Under the pieces are notes generated by a model that did no database searches, was not told the DNA's origin, and saw nothing but the letters and a program-made list of their open reading frames with translations. A stretch of DNA of 19,131 nt from JBBQNJ01 sp038329845 (lineage in GTDB: Bacteria > Planctomycetota > Phycisphaerae > Tepidisphaerales > Tepidisphaeraceae): assembly GCA_038329845.1 (NCBI GenBank), contig JBBQNJ010000087.1, positions 1 to 19,131 of the forward strand. The letters are read 5' to 3'. Made by a program: the position numbers and the translations under genes. Within the stretch, counting starts at the first letter, position 1. Every line of letters begins with the position of its first letter. Below, in pieces: positions 14,855 through 19,131 of this stretch.

Positions 14855-15091
14855 CTACCGTGATGGCGAGGGGGTCATGTCGCTGAAGATCATCTGCACC
14901 TGCTCGGCGCGATTGGGATCGTTTGATGTCAGCACGCCGATCGCCTGGCGCAGCTTTATCAGGCGGGGATCATCGGGCAGGCGATGCGAGCGGTCGGCCC
15001 GCTGCACCCGGTCGAGATCTGCGGCCAGAGAGAGGCATCGCCAGCGCATTTCCAGAAAATAATCGTTGAGAACCATCGCTGAATCGCGCAT
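14855..15091 (-). CDS. Small conserved-looking protein of unknown function
   Basis: A 78-aa protein that I do not recognise from characterised families. It is mostly helical and charged: NDYFLEMRWRCLSLAADLDR forms a first helix, and PRLIKLRQAIGVL a second, followed by NRAEQVQMIFSD. There is no signal peptide, membrane segment or cysteine motif. It sits between waaA (52 bp) and the TatD-like gene (21 bp), so it is probably cotranscribed with both. An in-frame ATG at 15076 would give a 73-aa form; neither start has a clear ribosome-binding site. Its helical layout with a Leu-Asp-Arg turn suggests a small adaptor or structural protein, but no function can be assigned. Confidence 0.68.
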   Translation of the reverse strand: MRDSAMVLNDYFLEMRWRCLSLAADLDRVQRADRSHRLPDDPRLIKLRQAIGVLTSNDPNRAEQVQMIFSDMTPSPSR

Positions 15092-15143
15092 GGCGATGAG
15101 GATATCCGGTTTCGTCGCGACTGAGCAGAAATTGCCCGCCGAA

Positions 15144-16499
15144 TCACCCCTGGAAAGGGGCGATTTCTTGATTGAGAATCTCGACGATGATCTCGGCGTG
15201 TCGAGCGGTGGCGCCTTGCTGATCGATCACCACTTGGCGGGCGGTGTGCCCCAGGCGGGCGGCGGCGGCGGGGTCGGTGAGCCAGCCATCGAGAATGCGC
15301 GATAACGCCTCGGGTGAGTCGGCCTCGACGACGGCGCCGGCGGCGCGGAAGCGATTCATCGGCTCGGCGAAATTGCCAGTGAACGGTCCGACCACCACCG
15401 GTTTGGCCAATGCCGCGGCCTCGATCATGTTGCTGCCGTGCTGGCGCGGTCCCAGATCGACCAGGGATCGACCGACGAAAACGACCGTCGCCAGGCTATA
15501 GAAAAGGCGAAGCTCGCCCATGGTGTCGCCGAGAATGACGGGCAGTTTGGCGTCCGGCACCGATGAGACGGCCACGCCGTTTTTCGCGGGCGCAATCAAC
15601 GGCTTGCTTCGGCGGCGAAGGGCAAATCCCGACGCGAGGATCATTTCGGCCACTTCATCGAACCGCGCCGGCTGCCGGGGAACGATCACCAGCCGCAAAT
15701 CTGGATGACACTGCCGCAGTTTCGCGTACACAGTCAGAACGATCGACTCTTCGCCGGGGCCGGTCGATCCGCAGACCCAGATCGGCTCGGTGCCGGGGTT
15801 CAAGCCCACCGCCGACGCCAGCTCGGCGTCGCCGTCGATCCGGTCGGCGACGGCAGCGCTGTCGAACTTCATCGTCCCGACGGTATGGAGTCGCTGCGCC
15901 GGCGCTCTCAGGCGGCGGAATCGGTCGGCGTAGATCGGATCCTGCACGCATAGCGCCGTCAGTTGGCGGAACATCGCCGCCGCGATCGGCGCGATGCGCC
16001 GGTAGCGCCGGGCGCTTTCATCGGTGATCCGACCGTTGGCGAGGATGACGGGGATTTTCCGACGCCGACACTGGCGAAGAAAATTGGGCCAGACCTCGAG
16101 TTCCATGAGAACCGCCGCCGAAGGGTTCGTGGCCGCCAGCAGGCGATCCACGGCGGGGGTGAAGTCAAGCGGATAGCGAACGAGCATCACGTCGGGATCG
16201 TGCCCGAAGTGGCGCATCCCGGCGTCGAAGCCGACGTCGGTGGTTGTCGTGACGATGAACTGCAACTCCGGGCGGCGGGCGCGCAGCTCCCGCAGCAGGG
16301 CGGGGGTGGAGTTGATCTCCCCGGCACTGACGGCGTGGATCAGGATCGCCGGGCGAGATGGATCGCGCCTCGGCAGACCTCGCCCCATTCGCTGGCGCAG
16401 CGCGTTGAACACCTTCCGCCGCGCCCGGGGCATCGCCAGCCATACGGGGGCACTGATCCCCAGCCCCAGGCCGTAAGCAATGTCATAGCCGTTGATCAT
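15144..16499 (-). CDS. waaA: 3-deoxy-D-manno-octulosonic acid (Kdo) transferase
   Basis: Inner-membrane GT-B glycosyltransferase that adds Kdo to lipid A precursor, 451 aa. An N-terminal membrane anchor (about 4-21) is followed by the donor/acceptor domain with the catalytic Glu E61 in HAVSAGEINSTPALL, equivalent to Glu60 in E. coli WaaA. MELEVWPNF, a GSTGPGEE loop and GPRQHGSNMIEAAAL followed by VVGPFTGNFAE are family hallmarks of the nucleotide-sugar domain. I start at MINGYD because the anchor begins there. The frame is open for 30 more codons, but those residues are Arg-rich and unlike the family. Presence of this gene indicates a Kdo-containing LPS. First gene of a likely operon with the two following minus-strand genes. 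Confidence 0.93.
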   Translation of the reverse strand: MINGYDIAYGLGLGISAPVWLAMPRARRKVFNALRQRMGRGLPRRDPSRPAILIHAVSAGEINSTPALLRELRARRPELQFIVTTTTDVGFDAGMRHFGHDPDVMLVRYPLDFTPAVDRLLAATNPSAAVLMELEVWPNFLRQCRRRKIPVILANGRITDESARRYRRIAPIAAAMFRQLTALCVQDPIYADRFRRLRAPAQRLHTVGTMKFDSAAVADRIDGDAELASAVGLNPGTEPIWVCGSTGPGEESIVLTVYAKLRQCHPDLRLVIVPRQPARFDEVAEMILASGFALRRRSKPLIAPAKNGVAVSSVPDAKLPVILGDTMGELRLFYSLATVVFVGRSLVDLGPRQHGSNMIEAAALAKPVVVGPFTGNFAEPMNRFRAAGAVVEADSPEALSRILDGWLTDPAAAARLGHTARQVVIDQQGATARHAEIIVEILNQEIAPFQG

Positions 16500-16915
16500 T
16501 CGACGAGTGAACCGAGAAGACCTTGTAACCCAACCCCGCAAGCGGCACAAAGGTTCCGTACGAGAGCGGTGAAGTGAGCATTCCCGCAATCCCGGCTGCT
16601 CTTAAGAAGAGGGCAAGCTGGAAGCCTGCGTATACACGGTGGTGAACCACTTCTTCACCGATTGTTCGACCTGTCGGTCAACGGCTGGGGTGGTGGGCAC
16701 ATGGATCGACGGCTTCGTCGCGGCGTGGCGAAGGTCGAGTCGCCAGACTTCCCCGATATTGGGATCGCCGCGGAATGGGCGAGTCGCCCGAGTGGTGGTG
16801 ATCGGGCGATCAGGCGAACACGAAGCCCAGCGCGATGGGGTGGCTTTGCGCGCGCGAATCAAGGGCCGCGAGGAGCTTTTTAAGAACCCCGCGACCCCGA
16901 TTCGACAGCGCGACT
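16500..16915. other. Intergenic region without a supported gene
   Basis: Open frames exist on both strands (16602-16925 minus, 16639-16938 plus), but neither has a recognisable domain, and they mirror each other as expected of non-coding GC-rich DNA. A perfect hairpin GGTGAA-CCACTTC-TTCACC lies at 16641-16659. The end of this stretch runs into the repeat at 16916-16966, so part of it may be a dispersed non-coding element. It also contains the promoter region of waaA, where no -35/-10 could be assigned. Confidence 0.45.
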
Positions 16916-16966
16916 GCTTTGTCAAACAATGGTTTTAGGGTAATGCACTAGGATTTACCCTAAAAC
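16916..16966. repeat. Inverted repeat with a motif shared near the window end
   Basis: GTTTTAGGGTAA (16932-16943) and TTACCCTAAAAC (16955-16966) form a perfect 12-bp inverted repeat with an 11-nt loop. The upstream GCTTTGTCAA (16916-16925) followed after six bases by GGTTTTAGG also occurs, in reverse orientation, at 18976-19002. It could act as a terminator for the lipoprotein gene just to its right (minus strand, stop at 16998). The match at a second site suggests a dispersed repeat. Confidence 0.65.
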
Positions 16967-16997
16967 GCAAGATTGGCAATGCGCTTGACATCGCGCA

Positions 16998-17177
16998 TCA
17001 ATAGTTCTTTTCGTGTACCTCGGTGTGGGTGCGTTTGTCGCCGTCAGGCTCGGTGACGGTGGTCTTCTTCACTTCCACGCGGTCGGCGTCGGAGTTCATG
17101 GGATCGCTATGGCAGCCGACGACGGCGAGCCCGAGGGAACCGACCATCAGGGACGCCAAAAGGTAACGGGTGATCAT
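16998..17177 (-). CDS. Small lipoprotein
   Basis: A 59-aa protein with a lipoprotein signal: MITRYLLASL and a hydrophobic core end in the lipobox VVGC, with C22 as the acylated cysteine. The mature part is short and highly charged (DADRVEVKKTTVTEPDG, THTEVHEKNY), with no further hydrophobic segment. GGAG lies six bases before this ATG, which fixes the start; the frame is open for 25 more codons without support. No known family is recognised. It is probably a small membrane-tethered envelope protein. The inverted repeat at 16932-16966 follows its stop and may terminate it. Confidence 0.8.
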   Translation of the reverse strand: MITRYLLASLMVGSLGLAVVGCHSDPMNSDADRVEVKKTTVTEPDGDKRTHTEVHEKNY

Positions 17178-17390
17178 GTTGATCTCCTGAAAAGTCCGGC
17201 GCGAAGTTGGTGCGCATCCCGCAGCGCCGTAGCACGGGGTGCGTAGGGGCATCGGATCAAAATGTGTGCCAGTTACGGGTGAGGCCGCTGGCGATGAAGA
17301 AACGGCTGAGTCGGCTGCGGAATCGCGCGATTTCGGGTCAATTCGTCGGGGGGATGACGCGGACAGGGCGGTTTTGTCGCGGGCCGACGA

Positions 17391-18692
17391 TCAATAAGGG
17401 GTGAACTTCGCATCGTTACTTGGCGGCGCGGCCGGAGGGGTTGAGCGCGCGGTGGCCGAGGCAGGCCCGGTGGCCGGGGCGGTCGTCGGGGCGGTGGTTG
17501 TGCCAGGCCCGGTGGCCGGGGCGGTCGAGGGGGCGGGAAACCATGGGCGGACCGCTGCGATTTCGGCCGCGATCTGCGGCTCAGCGGCGGTGATGTCGAT
17601 CGGGAGGTCGCAACCGACGAGCTTCTCGAGCGCTTCCAGCGCCGCGGCCCGCACACGGCGATCCTCGTCAACGAGACAGTCGGTGAGAAACTCCGAATCT
17701 TCGCGGCCCGCATCCGAAGCACTGGGCGCGCGGGTGGCATGACTGCTCAACCACTCCTCCAGTCGCATCCGCTGTTCGGGCGACAACAGCGCCGGGTCGT
17801 AGCGGACGGCCGCCAGCACCGCCGGTCGCTGGCGCTGGCGAAGCTGCTCGACGCCCTTGAGGCGTTCCTGGTAAACCGGTGAATCCAGCATGGGCAACAG
17901 CGCTTCCAGATCGGTCGTCGCCGCCGGATCGGCCGGCACGTCGGTGAACGCGCGATAGACATCGGCCGGGCCGGGGCGCAACAAGTCTTTCTGCGCGATC
18001 CGCTTGAGCATCGGGCGCAGATATTGTCGGACCAGCTCCGGCTCGGCTTCGAGCAGGGCTGCGAGGCTTTCGGCTGAGACCGTGTTGGCCAGATTGTGCG
18101 CGTTGGCACCGGGTCGCGCCGCGGCGACGGGCACCGCCGCCGCCTGTTGATGGGCCGGGTTGGTTCGGATCATCAGCCGCACCGAACCGGGCGTCTGAGC
18201 GTACGTCACCAGCGAGACGTCCGACTCGGTCCCGCCGCGAGCGGTGATCGTCAGCCGGTCGATCGAGAGGCTCAGGATGATCTGCCAGATGTCGTCGCCT
18301 TCGGCGGCGTCGAAATCGTACCAGGCGATGGAGACCAACATCGCCTTGGCGGCGGGGGAATTCGGTGCGGCCGGGCCGGAGCGGGCCGTCAAGGTCCACA
18401 GATCATCGGAGCCGGGAACCGCAAATCGGCCCCCGGCGGGCAAATCGCGCGGACCGAGATACTCGGCGGTGAGGCTGCCTCTGGCGTACCCGAATCGAAC
18501 CACCTCGTCGATTCGCGCCGCCGGCAATTTAGCCATCTTCTCGGCCCGCGTGCGGACCTGCTCGACGGCGGCGTTTTTCCGCGGTTTGGCCGCGTTGCCC
18601 GCCTTGCCCGCCGCTTCGCCGGCGGCATGAACCGGCACGACCGCCGCAACAACCACGATCGCCGCGATCAATCGGAAAAATGGAACACGCAT
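17391..18692 (-). CDS. Secreted protein with HEAT-like helices and Pro/Thr/Ala-rich tail
   Basis: Exported protein of 433 aa of unknown function. A signal peptide covers about 1-24 (MRVPFFRLIAAIVVVAAVVPVHAA), which is why I start here and not at the in-frame ATG 15 codons upstream; GGTGA precedes by five bases. An N-terminal domain (about 45-190) is beta-rich with WYDFDAAEGDDIWQI and IDRLTITARGG. The middle (about 210-380) is helical, with SPVYQERLKGVEQLRQR and DEDRRVRAAALEALEKLV resembling HEAT-repeat helices. The tail (about 385-433) is low-complexity TAPATGP; at DNA level it contains a 24-bp direct repeat at 17462-17485 and 17504-17527. The HEAT-like part suggests a periplasmic binding or scaffold role, but no partner is evident. 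Confidence 0.75.
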   Translation of the reverse strand: MRVPFFRLIAAIVVVAAVVPVHAAGEAAGKAGNAAKPRKNAAVEQVRTRAEKMAKLPAARIDEVVRFGYARGSLTAEYLGPRDLPAGGRFAVPGSDDLWTLTARSGPAAPNSPAAKAMLVSIAWYDFDAAEGDDIWQIILSLSIDRLTITARGGTESDVSLVTYAQTPGSVRLMIRTNPAHQQAAAVPVAAARPGANAHNLANTVSAESLAALLEAEPELVRQYLRPMLKRIAQKDLLRPGPADVYRAFTDVPADPAATTDLEALLPMLDSPVYQERLKGVEQLRQRQRPAVLAAVRYDPALLSPEQRMRLEEWLSSHATRAPSASDAGREDSEFLTDCLVDEDRRVRAAALEALEKLVGCDLPIDITAAEPQIAAEIAAVRPWFPAPSTAPATGPGTTTAPTTAPATGPASATARSTPPAAPPSNDAKFTPY

Positions 18693-18716
18693 ACATTCAC
18701 CGAGGCAGTCGGGGAG

Positions 18717-18788
18717 AAAGATTTCACCACCAAGCAAGTCTTAGCTCCCAAGAAAGACTTCACCAGCAAGCGAGTTTTGACTTCGAAG
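18717..18788 (+). repeat. 36-bp tandem repeat, two units
   Basis: Units 18717-18752 and 18753-18788 match at most positions (AAAGA-TTCACCA-CAAGC core). In one plus frame they would read KDFTTKQVLAPK and KDFTSKRVLTSK, but there is no start, so I do not call a gene. It lies in the leader region of the secreted HEAT-like gene, on the opposite strand. Confidence 0.8.
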
Positions 18789-18902
18789 TAAGGACTTTAC
18801 CACGAAGGCGCGAAAAGCACGAAGGGTTGTTTCTGAAGCCTTACTCACACTCTTTTGGTTATATCGAGGACGTTACTCGCCATAAGGCGTGCCGGGTCTT
18901 GT

Positions 18903-19002
18903 GCTTTGTCAATAGTAGACATTAGGTTTGATTGTCTCGATTGTGCCCATGAAAGCGGGCCGGAAACAAACACTCTATCCTAAAACCAAACGTTGACAAA
19001 GC
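18903..19002. repeat. Inverted GCTTTGTCAA pair bounding about 100 bp
   Basis: GCTTTGTCAA at 18903-18912 and its reverse complement at 18993-19002 bracket a gene-free stretch. The right-hand copy continues, read on the minus strand, into CGTTTGGTTTTAGG, which resembles 16926-16940. The element has no open frame and could be a small non-autonomous repeat. Confidence 0.5.
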
Positions 19003-19102
19003 CCTGGTGTAGTGTCTCGCAAATAGCGCGTCTCTTGAGCTGCTCCCCATGCGCTGGGCGCATTTTAGCCTTGGTTAAGATGGATTCATATGCCCACTGA
19101 CG

Positions 19103-19131
19103 CCTGCCGTCGCGCAGGGAGCCCGAAGGGC
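19103..19131 (+). repeat. Two short hairpins at the window end
   Basis: CCTGC-CGTCGC-GCAGG (19103-19118) is followed by GCCC-GAA-GGGC (19121-19131), giving two adjacent perfect small stems. They may be a REP-like or terminator structure continuing past the window. The sequence is cut, so no further call is made. Confidence 0.4.

Larger units (their letters stand above)
18693..19131. other. Intergenic region at the window edge
   Basis: No gene is supported in this stretch. It holds a 36-bp tandem repeat, a GCTTTGTCAA inverted pair, a GCACGAAGG-like stretch near 18800-18830, and two small hairpins at the very end, listed separately. A gene could begin beyond the window. Confidence 0.5.

Noticed and set aside
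16602..16938. Two antiparallel open frames of about 100 aa
   Set aside because: No domain, no ribosome-binding site, and biased toward Arg/Ser/Pro as expected of random GC-rich DNA. One overlaps the repeat at 16916-16966.
17256..17271. Possible sigma-54 promoter upstream of the lipoprotein (TGGCAC with TTGAT)
   Set aside because: The -12 element lacks the required GC, and no activator site or sigma-54 context is visible.

Overview
The window is GC-rich bacterial DNA that most resembles Planctomycetota, probably class Phycisphaerae. The support is the gene mix: a PEP-CTERM secreted protein with a DNRLRE-type domain, a formylglycine-type sulfatase, a BatA/VWA membrane protein, a planctomycete-style GT-C membrane protein, an LPS Kdo transferase (so an outer membrane), and REP elements with their Y1 transposase. 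This assignment is inference; there is no rRNA or marker gene in the window.

Layout. 1-1147: thirteen 21-bp minisatellite units, then a REP-associated tyrosine transposase (RAYT) bracketed by perfect 21-bp inverted copies of a REP motif. 1233-4206 (minus): an overlapping three-gene operon of methyltransferase, FAD oxidoreductase and type III polyketide synthase, with ATGA start/stop overlaps at both junctions. This is the gene set of srs-like phenolic-lipid pathways. 4489-5901 (minus): a sulfatase. 5902-6488: gene-free, with an AT-rich palindrome, a 123-bp tandem duplication in which each unit carries another REP copy, and a second 21-bp-period array. 6489-8171 (plus): a polytopic GT-C-like protein whose tail overlaps the convergent BatA/VWA gene (8016-10046, minus). 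10147-10540 (minus): hicB with a frameshifted hicA remnant. 10770-11507 (plus): PEP-CTERM/DNRLRE protein. 11589-12680 (minus): 6-phosphofructokinase. 12827-13945 (plus): M29 aminopeptidase. 14015-16499 (minus): waaA, a small unknown gene, and an EboB-like TatD-family hydrolase, probably one operon. 16998-18692 (minus): a small lipoprotein and a secreted HEAT-like protein. 18693-19131: gene-free, with short repeats.

How it fits together. The metabolic genes are ordinary chromosomal ones. The most coherent unusual signal is the REP system. One transposase gene and four copies of its putative REP target lie within 6.4 kb. The transposase stop codon lies inside one REP copy. At two separate loci the same side of the REP is followed within about 10-25 bp by a different minisatellite, both with exactly 21-bp periodicity. 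The second notable signal is the compact polyketide operon. The third is the decaying hicA next to an intact hicB. No tRNA, rRNA, CRISPR array or prophage was seen.
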